Origin: Acanthamoeba sp. SK_2022b
Lineage: Eukaryota; Discosea; Longamoebia; Acanthamoebidae
Assembly: GCA_027943245.1 (NCBI GenBank)
Contig: JANDJZ010000508.1
Location: 1-28,289, forward strand
Direction of reading: 5' to 3'
DNA length: 28,289 nucleotides
Shown here: positions 10,948 to 21,242 of the stretch, piece after piece
How positions within the stretch are numbered: the first letter of the stretch is position 1
How the letters are laid out: the number at the start of each line of letters is the position of its first letter
Notes under the pieces: generated by a model
The model's input: only the letters and a program-made list of their open reading frames with translations
Told to the model about the DNA's origin: nothing
Databases searched by the model: none
Made by a program: the position numbers and the translations under genes

Positions 10948-11426
10948 CCGAACCTCGAGAGCGTATCGGGCCTGGTCGAGCGTATCGGGCGTGGTCCACA
11001 CTCTGACGTTGACCTGCGCGCGCGTCCAATTCAAAACGATTGAGCATCACCCGCTCCGCCTCGAGCCAAGAAGAACGCCGGGAAGAGCGTGCGCACCGCG
11101 CCGTCGGTGGTGGTGGTTTCGAGATGGGAGAACTTGTTGATGGAGTAGCACACCAGGTAGGTGCTCATGCGCACCGACGTGGCGAACTGGGCGTCGATCA
11201 TGCCTGCCATCGCAGGCCGGGCCAGCAATCCCGGTTAAAACCCGGAACGGAGGCGCCACGGCGCCGATGCAAAGGTGCGTGTGTGGGGGGAGGAACCGGT
11301 GGGGCTGGTGGTCCTGCTCACTTCGTGCATGTTGCTGATGCCGTTGTACCCGCTGGGGAAGCTCAGCGCGATGGTGAAGTTGGCCTTCATCGCTGCACGC
11401 GCAGGCCACATCGTTCGGAGCGTGCG

Positions 11427-11492
<66 letters not shown>

Positions 11493-11937
11493 AGCGAGTA
11501 AGCAAGATGGTGCCACAGTTGGCCAACAAGAGCGAATACATCATTGGCATACCGGGCTCGTCGAAGCAGGGGAATGCCCGGCGTGCGTCGGTCGGCTCAA
11601 AGTCCGTGACGGCCAGCCACTCGGTCTTGCCGCCGACGACGTACGAGCTCCTATCCCGCACATCGTTTGGTTTGAGCGCTCCCGCTTACGGCTACGGTGA
11701 GGAGTGGGAGGGGGGGGGCAATGGGACTCACCTGTAGAAGCCGGACATGCTGGTCTTGAGCGTGCCGTTGAAGCCCAGCGCCAGCACGAACTGCGAGGAG
11801 GTCTCGAGCCACTTGGGGAGCGACGGGAACTCGAGGATGAGAAAATCGTTGCTCGTGTCGAATCGCACCCTGAGCGGAGAAGGCGACACACGCGCCCATC
11901 GGCCAAGTGTTGCGCGCGTGTCAGGCGATTGATTTGC

Positions 11938-12001
<64 letters not shown>

Positions 12002-12760
12002 CGCGCGCGTGTCATGCTGGGGGCGGTTACTCGTCGGCATCTTCCACGTGGGGCTGGCCAACGGGCTGCAGTGTTGCGTCGCTGATGTCGAGGTCCACAG
12101 CGTGTAGCACGATGCGGCTGACCCCTTTCTTCGTCACCTGGACGGCGCGATGCGGAGGGAATAGTGGAAGTGAGGCGATGATCGCTACGCTGCTGGGTGA
12201 GCGCTCGAGTGCGCGACTCGACCACGCACCGTGATGTCAATCTTAGAGGTGCCCTTGAAGGTGAAGCCCGTCATGTCGGTCGTGATGTGCAAGTCGTAGT
12301 GCTCGGGTCGCACGTACGCCGGCAGCCGAGGGCCATTGGCCTCGCTTCCACCGCCACCATCACGGTCTGTGCGCAAACATATAAAATTTATTAATTGGTT
12401 TACCCATTTATCTGTGAGGTCACACTCAACACAATAAAATGAATAATTATTTAATTATAAATAAATAAATATTTTTTTGAAAATGAAGACATAGATTGAT
12501 CTCATGTGTGTACCTTTATGGCGCACTGCCATGGCGACGATGGAGAGCAGCAACACCACGACGAGGCAAGTAACAGCACCACCAACGACCCACTTCTTTC
12601 TTCGCTTTATGACCTCTGAGAGCAGCTCTCGTCTTTGCGTGTAGAACTGGCCAATCACTTCGTCATCATCGGCGCCAGGTTCTTCTAGCTCCATCATGAT
12701 CAAACCCTCAGTGTTGCCCCCGCCCTCCACCTCATCATCCAAGTAGTCGTCCCCTTTCAT
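7348..12760 (-). CDS. Type II membrane M1 zinc aminopeptidase
   Basis: Twenty-three exons run from 12514-12760 (exon 1) to 7348-7469 (exon 23). Every splice phase matches and the sum is 2949 nt, so 982 residues. An acidic cytosolic N terminus (about 1-58) is followed by KRRKK and one TM helix (about 61-80), giving a type II topology with the catalytic part extracellular or lumenal. M1 hallmarks are GAMEN (363-367, split by an intron), HELAH (399-403), the second zinc ligand Glu422 in WLNEGFA 18 residues on, and SYSKGAS with the transition-state Tyr. The C-terminal half is the alpha-helical ERAP/APN domain, with YYRVLY and ending IEFRIRWL. It should trim N-terminal residues from peptides. The start is ATG 12760; an upstream in-frame codon is TTG. 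Family size (about 900-1000) fits. APN, ERAP/IRAP and puromycin-sensitive types are not separable by eye. Confidence 0.96.
7503..7563. repeat. (TAAAA)n microsatellite in last intron of the aminopeptidase gene
   Basis: About twelve TAAAA-type units with one TTAAA variant lie in the intron 7470-7580. A similar but shorter run lies at about 8621-8650 in another intron of the same gene. Confidence 0.9.
9262..9323. repeat. (TG)n / sense-strand (CA)n microsatellite, aminopeptidase intron
   Basis: About 31 perfect TG units on the plus strand occupy the middle of intron 9218-9332; the transcript reads CA. Confidence 0.95.
9643..9728. repeat. (GTAGTG)n hexanucleotide array in aminopeptidase intron
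   Basis: About 14 nearly perfect GTAGTG units, with one GGCAGT variant near 9700, lie in the intron 9628-9779. Confidence 0.92.
9836..9895. repeat. (CGCAA)12 pentanucleotide array in aminopeptidase intron
   Basis: Twelve exact CGCAA units. On the transcribed strand the repeat reads TTGCG and ends about 12 bases before the 3' splice site at 9824. Confidence 0.95.
10877..10939. repeat. (TG)n microsatellite, aminopeptidase intron
   Basis: About 31 TG units in the intron 10825-10953, followed by a short GC alternation. The transcript reads CA. Confidence 0.95.
11427..11491. repeat. (TG)n microsatellite, aminopeptidase intron
   Basis: About 32 TG units in the intron 11393-11552; the transcript reads CA. 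Confidence 0.95.
11940..12009. repeat. (TG)n followed by (CG)n, aminopeptidase intron
   Basis: About 27 TG units run straight into eight CG units in the intron 11870-12030. Such alternating purine-pyrimidine tracts favour Z-DNA. Confidence 0.93.
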
Positions 12761-12871
12761 GAGGTGGGCGAACAATACTGTGAGAATCTACTGTGACTAA
12801 CGCTCTTTGCTGGTCAAAGCAAAATAAAGCAACAAAGAAACTCAATGAATAAATATAGATAGGTACATAGG
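12761..12871. promoter_or_regulatory. Divergent (bidirectional) promoter region
   Basis: Only 111 bp separate the ATG of the minus-strand aminopeptidase (12760) from the ATG of the plus-strand AFG2-like ATPase (12872). The interval is AT-rich against GC-rich genes, with AATAAA/ATATAGAT stretches nearest the plus-strand start. Both genes must draw core promoter elements from this interval or from inside each other. Shared regulation is inference. Confidence 0.5.
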
Positions 12872-15800
12872 ATGCAAGCGGTGGCGCCACGGATCACACT
12901 CAAAACCAAACGTTTCGTGCCGCCTCCGGTCTATGACAGAGAGGACCCGGAGGATCCAAATGCCACCAAACTCCTGTGGACGAACGAGGCCCACGTAGCG
13001 CCTTCGATCTTCAATCTCATCTCCAGCGAAGGCGAATTCGTGTCCTTTCGTGGCGGGCTCATCGAAATCACCTCTTCCGTCACTGCCACAGCTGGACACA
13101 CGGACCGAGGTGAGCCTACCAACCCCCCAAACATGCAGGCAGCAGATTGACGAACGCCTCCTTGCACACTCCGCGCCTAGTGTTATTGCCGCTGTGGGTC
13201 GAGTCGCGCATCAAAGCAGACAAGGAGGCCCCTTTGTCCGGCATCAGCGGGCATCTGCATCTCAAGTACACGCAGCCGCCAGCTATGCCCAATCCGCGAG
13301 AGACCATCAGGGTATAAACCCAGCGGTGTTGTCGCTGCAAGCCTTCCCTCTCGCGCACACTCACCTACTCTCTCTCTCTCTCTCTCTCTCACCCATCGTG
13401 CAGGGCGAGGACTACGCGCTCGGCAGTGTGGCCGAGTGGGTGCCGGCGGAGGGCACTGTAGTGAATGTGCGAGCCGTGCCAGAGCATCGCCTGCCCGTCT
13501 GGCAGCGCATCATCCTGGTCGGCCCGCTCAATAGCTCGCTCTCCTCCACCATGCTTCCCTCCAACAACCGTACGGTGCATCTGTTCGTCTATGGCGTGCG
13601 GGTAGTGGTGAGATGAGTGTGTGTGGTGAATGTGGTGTGTGTGTGTGTGTGCTTGTCGATTGACGTGCAAGTGCGTGGTGCCAGTGGTGCGGCACATTCT
13701 CCGTCAGGTTCGATACCTGCGCGATGGCGCCACCCTCTGTCTTCCGCAGCACAGCAGCAGCCAACCCTACGGTCTGTACACGTACGCGCTTGCTCATCGC
13801 CATCACCGTCGGTGCACGCGCTACATGCGCTGTGACACACCTTCTCCCGCTGTACAGGTGCAAGTGCTTCCCGCTGACGAGGTCGGCCAATGATGCGACG
13901 GCGTCAATGGGCGAGGACTGGGGCGTCGTTCCCGACTTTGTCGAGTTCATGCTCCAGAGCGCCGACGAACACGACATGCTGGAGGCAATCCGACATCAGA
14001 TCCGCAGCAGTTCGCTAGACGCCGACCCCTTTCACTCCTATGACGAGAATCGCCACCTGTACTCCTCCTCCATTCGCCAAGGAGGCCTGCAGCTGTGTTC
14101 ACCTTTTTTTGTCTCACCTGCTTCCTCCACTCCATTCGATGTTTGTTCAAACATCAAAAGCATACGAGCATTCATCGAGGAAGCCACCCAGCGATGCAGC
14201 ACAACAAGTACCACCCACGCTCTCCCCTCTCGGAGGCGCATCTCCACCTCATTCGGTGTGCACTCTATTTTTTATCATTTTATTTATTATTTATTATTTT
14301 ATTTTATTCTGTTAAAGCAGGAGGCCTGGCGGCGGCGAACAGCATCATCGTGACCGGACCGAGGGGCACGGGCAAGTCGGCGCTGGTGCGGGGTCTGGCG
14401 CTGGAGGGCGATCTGCCCCTCGTGTGGATCACACCCGCTCGGCTGGCCTCGGAGTTCTCCAGTCGCATGGCCGCCGGGCTAAGCCGCTACTGCGACATGG
14501 CCTTGCGGCTGCAGCCGTCCATCTGTACGCACATCGACCTCCTAATATCATTGTTGTTTATTATTAGTATTATTAGTATTATTATTTATATCTTATTTAT
14601 CTTGTTTCTTCTCACCGCTGTTTTTCTTTTTTTAATTATTATTATAATTTTTATTCGAACTTCCTGTGCGCAGTGGTGATCGATGACATGGATGCGTTGT
14701 TTCCGGCCGAAGAGATTGGGCGTGAAGGCGAGGAGGACGTAGTGCACGGCCTCCTGTCGTTCCTCGAGCGCCTCTCTCGAGACTCGCATCACCGAGTGCT
14801 CGTGGTAAGCAAGCCATCGCCTCCCCTCGCCTGTTGGCCGCGAGTGAGCTGCCTCTGAAACTACTCTCCACTTCGTGCGTGTTTGCGTGTTTGCGTGTTT
14901 GCGTGCGTGCGCGCAGATCGGCATCACGAACCACCTCGAAGGGGTTGACAGAGGCCTGCGAGATCGATTCGAGGTACCTCGCGTTCGACCAAGTCTGAAT
15001 AGAATATTAATATAGAATATAGAGTATAGAATATAGAATATTGAATATGAATATTGAATAAAACGCAAACCTCCCGATAGGACGTGGTGACGATCGACGT
15101 GCCCACCTCAGAACAGCGCCTCGACGTCTTCCGGCAGTGCCTGCACAAGTTCGGCGTGCCCCTTGGTGCCTCCTCCCCTCCGCCCACCCACCCACATCCA
15201 TCCATCCATTCACCTCTCAGAGCCTGCTCTGACCGAGTGGCCAATGTACTGCAGGGGAGGGGCTCGACTTGCGGGCCATCAGCGACCGATGCCACGGCTT
15301 CGTAGGTAATATAAGCAAGCGCGCCTCCCCGCTGGGAACGAACACGTGTACACCACGGAGTTGCGTTTTGTTGCCGACACCTCTGACCCCCCCTTGCCTC
15401 GCTCGCTCAGGCGGAGACATCATGGCGGCGTGCCGCGACGCCTGCCTGTTGGCGCACGAGCGGGGAGGCCAGCGCGTGGAGGTCACCAAGGCTGACCTGC
15501 TCAAGGCCCTCAAGCCCATCAAGGCGAGCGGCGTGCGCGAGGTCGCCGTGACCCTGCCCCAGATCGGGTGGAAGGACATCGGCGGCCTGCACGACGTCAA
15601 GGTGGTCCTTGCTCGCTCTCTCTCTCTCTCTCTCCCCCCCCCCCAATCTAATGGCGCGGTGATGGCAGGAGAAGCTTCGGCAGACGGTGACGTGGGCCTA
15701 CGAGCACAGGGACGCCTACAGGCGGCTGGGGATCCAGCCGCCGCGCGGAATCCTTCTCTACGGCCCGCCCGGCACCGGCAAGACGCTCCTGTGCGCCGCC

Positions 15801-16921
15801 GTCGCGGGCGAGTGCCACGCCAACTTCATCACCCTCTCCATTGCCGACCTCTTGCGCTCCGAGGTAACACCCGATCGAGATCTCGCCTGCGCCTTGTGAG
15901 TTGCTTTTTATTTTTATTTTTATTATTATTATTATTATTACAATTTACAAAACAAAACCAAAACCAAAACCAAAACAGGTGGGCGAATCGGAGAAGCGGC
16001 TGGCCGAGGTGTTCCGCAAGGCGCGCCAGAGTAGCCCGTGCATCATCTTCTTCGATGAGATCCAGGCCGTCTTTTCGCATCGCTCCGATTCTTCTTCCTC
16101 GACCAAGATGGTGGGCTTCCCTCCCAAGCGCGAAACGACACGGCACCACCATCCCACCAACCGTTCGTTTGCTTACCTACCCGGCCTTCTCTTTCCTCCT
16201 CCTCCTCCTCCTCCCTCCTCCTCTTCCTCCTCCTCTTCTTCTTTGCACTCGACAGATGGTGTCTCAGTTGCTGCTGGAGATGGATATGCTCGGGGGCGAG
16301 GGGTGCGGTGTGGTCGTCATGGCAGCCACCAACACGCCACAGGCACGTGCACGCCATTCTTAACGCATCTCCTTCTCGGCCAATGGGCGTTCATGCGCTT
16401 GACGCGCAATGCCCCGAGGCAGGTATTGGACGCGTCTCTTCTCCGACCGGGCCGATTCGATCGCTGCATCTACGTGGGCCCGCCCGACCACACGCAGCGC
16501 CTCGTAAGCCCGCTGCGCTCTTCTGAGTCGAATATCGAATTGGGGCTTTGTTGTTCACGCAAGCGACGTGTTTGGCTTCGAACAGGAGATCCTGCAGCTC
16601 CACACGCAGAGCATGCCATTGGCGCCGGACGTGTCGCTCGATTTCCTGGCCATCACGACGGAGAACTACACTGGGGCCGATCTCATGGACCTGTGCCGTA
16701 ACGCCGCAGTTGAGGCGATCAAGGACAACCGAAATGTACCCCCTCTCTTTCTTTCTTTCTCTCCTCGTCTCTCTCTCTCTCTCTCTCTCGTTCTTACTTG
16801 TTGCATGGGGCAGGTCGTGAATGGACAAGACTTCATGGCAGCCCTGGCGATGACGCTGCCGTCGGTGTCGAAAGACGAGGCCAAGCGCTTAAAGGAATGG
16901 CGACTCCACGCCGGCGCATGA
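12872..16921 (+). CDS. Tandem AAA+ ATPase of the AFG2/SPATA5 (SPATA5L1-like) group
   Basis: Eighteen exons (12872-13109, 13139-13311, 13404-13569, 13685-13781, 13858-14094, 14161-14207, 14321-14524, 14674-14804, 14917-14973, 15081-15165, 15255-15305, 15411-15601, 15669-15863, 15979-16110, 16256-16342, 16423-16503, 16586-16735, 16814-16921) give 809 residues in frame. After a divergent N domain (1-320) come two AAA modules. D1 has Walker A GPRGTGKS (332-339), Walker B LVIDDMD (388-394) and a shortened arginine-finger region (GLRDRFE). D2 has the WKDIGGL entry, Walker A GPPGTGKT (591-598), Walker B IIFFDE (646-651) and [12 protein letters not shown]2/Drg1-type ATPases extract Rlp24 and act in late 60S ribosome maturation; SPATA5 and SPATA5L1 work together. 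The D2 tail ([11 protein letters not shown]) supports this group over PEX1/PEX6. The least certain splices are those at 13569/13685 and 14094/14161. The intron after 16342 has a GC donor. Confidence 0.88.
14997..15062. repeat. (GAATATA/GAATATT)n AT-rich tandem repeat in AFG2-like gene intron
   Basis: Degenerate 7-mer units of the form ATAGAAT/ATTGAAT fill most of the intron 14974-15080. Confidence 0.85.
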
Positions 16922-17197
16922 GCGAGCTCCTTTCCCTCTCCCGTTGCCACAAGCGACAGTCGCTGGAAGTCAAACAACGCTCAGTGATCATGCACCCCAA
17001 ACCAGAGAGAATAGCGATCAGACCGCGTGGCGAGATCGGTTGTTTTTGGGGTAGCCGTTGCGAATTGCTCGCATTGTTTGGACGTGAGGCAATAATAACA
17101 ATAATAATAAAAAGCGACAGCGTGATCGTCACATAACAATTTGGAGTTCCAATCAAATCTACTACTGCGCCCTCATCTTCTTCCACAAGACCGCGTT

Positions 17198-19471
17198 ATG
17201 ATGGAAGAGCCTTCGACATCTTCGCCACCCTCTGCGTCAATTGAACAAACGACAAATGGTAAAGAGCAGCAGGAAGAGGGCGTGGTGACCAGCCTCAAAT
17301 CGCTGCCCAAGAGGAAGGGGACAAGCGACTCTGGCGGCAAGAAGAAGAGTCCGAAGGACAAGTCGGGAGGAACCAAGGGAAAGAAGAATGGGCGACTGCC
17401 TTCGCCAAGAGGGGGTAGAACAGAGGGAGGGGAGCAGAAAAAGGACAAAGAAAAGGATGAAGGGCACGTCGAGAGCATCAGCGACCGGGAAGAGGGAGAG
17501 GTAAAGGAGAGGAGAAGCCTCGAGTACTCTAGGCCGAATTCATCGAGGACCGATTCTGCAGAGGGTGGCACCACTGAGGGATTGACCGTGCCAGCGACGA
17601 AGCATCGGCGTAAGAAGAGCTGGGATCACTCATCGCCTGTGGACAAGGCCAAGCATCAGCATGAGGGGGCCATGAAGCTCGAGCGTCGAAATTCGCGCAA
17701 TTTCGAGGCGCTGGTGCTGGCAGGTGAGGGATCATCGCCCCGTACCTCCATTCGGTTGCGAACCAGCGCCACTCCCAAGCCGTCTGGACTCTCAAGCCCA
17801 TCGCGTTCACCCGACAATCACTACTTTGTCCTGCGAAGTACGTCAAATCTACCCCGTTGAGCCTGCTGCCAAGTGTCTAATTTCGCGAATTCTCCATCTC
17901 GCCCCGCTACGCTGCAATTACGCTGCTTAGTCGAAGAGGCCCGTAATCTGCGAAGATCTTCTGTGCTCGGTACGAGTGATACCTCTCCTGCTCGCCTCCT
18001 GCCTCCTTTACTGACAGGTCGGCCCTGCTTCTTCGCGGTCGCATGTGCATGTGTGTGCGTGCGTGCGTGTGCGTGCGTGTGTGGTGTACTTGCAGGCAAG
18101 TCCGATCCCTACTGCCGCTTCGACATCATCCCCTCAGGCATCATCGGCGCGAGGACGTCCACCATCAGACGCTCGCTCAATCCTCAGTGGCATGAGCAGT
18201 TCGTGGGGTACCGCCGCCACCTCTCGCTCCGCACGGCATGCACTCCTACACGCATTCGCTGACGCTGGCCCCCAAACAAACAAAAAACAAAAAAACAAAA
18301 AACAAACAAAAAAACAAAAAAACAAACAAAAAACAAAAAACAAAAAAAAAAAAAACAAACCAGGCACCGATATTTCGGCATGGATGGCGAGCCCAAGCCC
18401 AAGACGTTCACCATCACCGTGATGAACAACAAGTCCTTTTCGGCCGATGACGTGCTCGGCCGGGCGGTCATTCCCTTCACCGAGAGCGTGGACAACTGGT
18501 TCCCGCTCGAAGGCGAGGGCGCCCAGGGCGAGCTGCGCGTCGTCCTGCGCTTCTACAACAGCGAGGTACCCTCCTCGTCGCGCGCGTGTCATGCGAGGGT
18601 GACCTTCTGGTTGGTTGGTTTGTTTGTTTATTCATTTGTTTATTCATTTGTTTATTAGTATTATTATTATTAATAATAATAATATTTAATTGATTTATTT
18701 TTTAATATGATTTTCTGTCGTAGCGGGAAGGCAAGGCGCTGGCCAAGGTGCCGCGAGACCACTTCACGGACATCGAGAAGCTGTGCGCCGAGTGGGAGAA
18801 GGCCGTGGCCGCCATCGACCAGGGCAGCAACGTACGTTGTCGCGGAGCCCACCTCCTTTCGACGATCGCACACACACACACTACTTGCGCGGTCTCACGA
18901 CTCATGCGCTCCACACGAATCGCTTTCCCTTTTTTTCGATATATTGGGGTGATGGCGCAGGTGACGATTCCCACGTGGGACGTGCCGTGCTTCTTCAACA
19001 TCAACAAGGTCTGGACGCTCTTCCAGTACGCCGTGTCAAAGGACAACGCCGAGCTGGTGGCGCACCTCCACAAGCTCGGCTGCAATGTCGACGCCCGGGA
19101 CCAGACGGGCAACACCGCGCTCCACATCGCCGCCAAGAAGCAGCTCCCCGTACACACCAGCCACACCCCTCCTCTGCTGCTGCGCGTGCAACCCTGAGCC
19201 TTGAGGCGTGGATGCTGATGACGTCATCACACGTCTCTCCTCTCCGCGCGCGCGCAGAAACAAATCAACAGTTTGGTTCGCATGGGTGTAGATAGAGGGG
19301 TACGCTCCTCCACGCACTCACGCAAGCGCGACGTTACTCCTTGCCGGATTGTTGTTGACGGTTGGTTGTTGGTTGTTGTTACAGGTGGAGAATTATTTGG
19401 GCGGGAAGGACTACAAGGAGATGCTGCGAATGTTCAACGACGACGAGGAAGACGGCAGCTACCTGCTCTGA
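17198..19471 (+). CDS. C2-domain protein with basic low-complexity N terminus and ankyrin-like C terminus
   Basis: Eight exons (17198-17837, 17874-17969, 18096-18207, 18364-18565, 18724-18831, 18961-19149, 19258-19299, 19385-19471) sum to 1476 nt, 491 residues. Residues 1-213 are disordered and Lys/Ser/Glu-rich. A C2 domain covers about 225-350: LQLRCLVEEARNL, GKSDPY, RSLNPQWHEQF and DDVLGRAVIPF. C2 domains bind membranes, often through calcium. Here the first Asp of the usual D-x-x-GKSDPY loop is missing and NN-K replaces part of loop 3, so calcium binding may be weak or lost. A short linker leads to one or two ankyrin-type repeats (DQTGNTALHIAAKK, then a diverged VRMGVD unit). All seven donors start GTAC. 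The ATG at 17198 is the first in-frame methionine. Function is unknown; a membrane-recruited adaptor is a guess. Confidence 0.85.
18268..18360. repeat. Poly(A)-rich AAACAAA tract in C2-gene intron
   Basis: An 85-90 base strand-asymmetric run of A with regularly spaced C fills the intron 18208-18363 up to its acceptor. There is no pyrimidine tract before the AG. Confidence 0.9.
18659..18684. repeat. Perfect 26-bp AT palindrome
   Basis: The trinucleotide run ATT switches to AAT at its centre, giving 13-base arms with full complementarity inside the intron 18566-18723. Confidence 0.9.
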
Positions 19472-19770
19472 CCGAGATGGCTCAAGGGCCATGCGCCGGT
19501 GTAAGAACCAACCCCCTCCCCTGCCGAGCGTCACCCCCGTCCAACCCACAGCGAGCGGGAGAGGGAGGGGAGCACCCCACGCGGCGATCATGGCCCAACG
19601 AGGTGGAGGAGAGGAGAGGAAGCGAAGTGCTCGCCCCCTATTTTTGTGCAATTTTCAAACAGCGACGTGCAGTTCAGCGTGCTCGAAGGTGGTCTGGAGG
19701 AAAGTTGTTTCATAATTTATTTAATTTATTTAATTATTTAAATACAAGCCCACTCGCGAGCCTGTGGTGT
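19472..19770. other. Shared 3' intergenic region (convergent genes)
   Basis: About 300 bp lie between the stop of the C2/ankyrin gene (19471) and the stop of the proton channel (19771, opposite strand). It holds an AT-rich run of TTTAATTTATT type at about 19710-19745. No coding signal is seen on either strand. It should contain both 3' UTRs. Confidence 0.5.
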
Positions 19771-21242
19771 CTAGGGCCGGCTTGGCGGTCGGGGAGAGAC
19801 CGGCGGCTCCGACGCTCGGTCGCTGTCTGTCGTCTCGGATCCACGCGCTGGCGAACTGGTGCAGCTGCCCGTGGGCTGCTTTCGTTCGAGCTCTGCGCAC
19901 TTGTCCCGCAGCCTCTCCAGCGCCCAGTCCTTGGCGTCGAGCCGTCGCTGCATGTCGGCCAGCGCGTCCTTTCATCATCAAAGGTAAGAGAGGCGAGTGA
20001 GCGCTCCCTGTCCCTCACCTCGCCTCGCGCAGCCCCCCCCCTCATGATGCGGTGGCCTGCAGTGAGTAGGCTTTACCTGGTAGTCCTTTACCTCCTCCTG
20101 GAGATGGCGCAGCTTCCGCTTGGTCTCTGCGTGCCTCTCCTCCTCCGCTGCCACGATCGAATGGACTACCCACAGCGCAGGCGCGAACCGTAAGGACACG
20201 GGGGGAGGGAAGGTGGCCGTCGCTCCACACATGTGGAGCAAGAGGTAGGGGAGGGTCGGTACCGACGCGCACGACTCGCCAGAACCGGAACACGACCAAG
20301 AAGCCCGCCAAGGCCTCCTTGAGATAGAGGTCGAAGAAGAGCGACACGCCTGCCAGCCGTACGACCAGGTGACTCGCTAAGCGACAGAAAGCGCGACACG
20401 CACCAGGTGTTGGGGGGGGGGGCTACCGATGATGATGGCGTCGATCACGTAGAAGGGGTGAGTGAAGAAGTAGATGTCGAAGGCGATCACCAGCAGGACC
20501 ACCTCCACCGCGAACACGCACAAGATGCTCACGCTCGCATACTCTGGAGAGGCGCGCGCTCGGTTGGCCCATTCTCGAGCGGCATGGGGTGGGGTGAGTT
20601 GGCGGCGGCGGCGGCGGTGTACCAAAGATCTCCTTGGCGATGAGTACCCACTCCTCCGAGTCCTCCTTGGCAAAGTACTCCTCAAAGGCGAGCTCGCAGG
20701 TGAGCAGCACGATGTCCAGCACCAGCAGAGAGATGAAGAAGTACTGCACTCGACGCCCCTCCAACCAGTGGCCCAGCCGTTTTCGCCAGCCGCTGCAGCG
20801 CCCACCCATCAGCGCGCTACACGGCCGCTCAGCCCTCATAAAAGTGAGCCGTACCAGTGGAAGCATGCATGTGCCTCCTCACCAGCTTCTACATCTTCTA
20901 CTTCGAGAGGTTTGGAGAGTCGCAGAAAACTGTCTACACGAACACGGTAAGTAGGTGTTCGCCGCCCCCCTGTCGAGTAGCGGATTGGAGATGAGTACTG
21001 AGGCGAGAGAGGACGCCGTGGGCAGAGTGCTGTGGTGGGTGGTGCCCCGTGGCTGAAGCAGAGAAGGAAGTGCGCGGGAAAGACTGGTAGGAGAGGGTGG
21101 GCGACGGTGGCGTCTCCCGCGAGAGCAGTGGCGACGGGCGAGGCGAAGGCGAAGGCGAGCGCTGACGAGACATCAGTGGTTCCTCCTCCTGTGCGTGGAT
21201 ATACGAGGCCTCGCCATCTATCTTCCAGTGTTGATGTGCCAT
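19771..21242 (-). CDS. HVCN1: Voltage-gated proton channel (Hv1 family)
   Basis: Seven exons (20999-21242, 20855-20933, 20623-20816, 20427-20543, 20263-20376, 20077-20165, 19771-19968) sum to 1035 nt, 344 residues. The cytosolic N terminus (1-120) is Ser/Pro-rich. Four TM helices form a voltage-sensor domain with no pore domain. S1 is LLVLDIVLL with Asp142 at the selectivity position (human Asp112). S2 has Glu186 in FAVEVV, S3 has Asp207 in VIDAIII, and S4 is FRFWRVVRV with Arg242, 245 and 248 in the RxxRxxR spacing of Hv1. A charged coiled coil follows directly after S4 (KRKLRHLQEEVKDYQ and DMQRRLDAKDWALERL), as in the dimerising tail of Hv1. Such channels let protons leave the cell or enter phagosomes during oxidative burst or pH stress. 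The exon 1 donor is the least certain splice. The lone-VSD layout argues against a cation-channel fragment. Confidence 0.9.

Noticed and set aside
13389..13977. Minus-strand frames of about 100-150 codons in the AFG2-like gene.
   Set aside because: They cross introns and microsatellite sequence (Thr-His runs), and the plus-strand exons fit phase and protein continuity.
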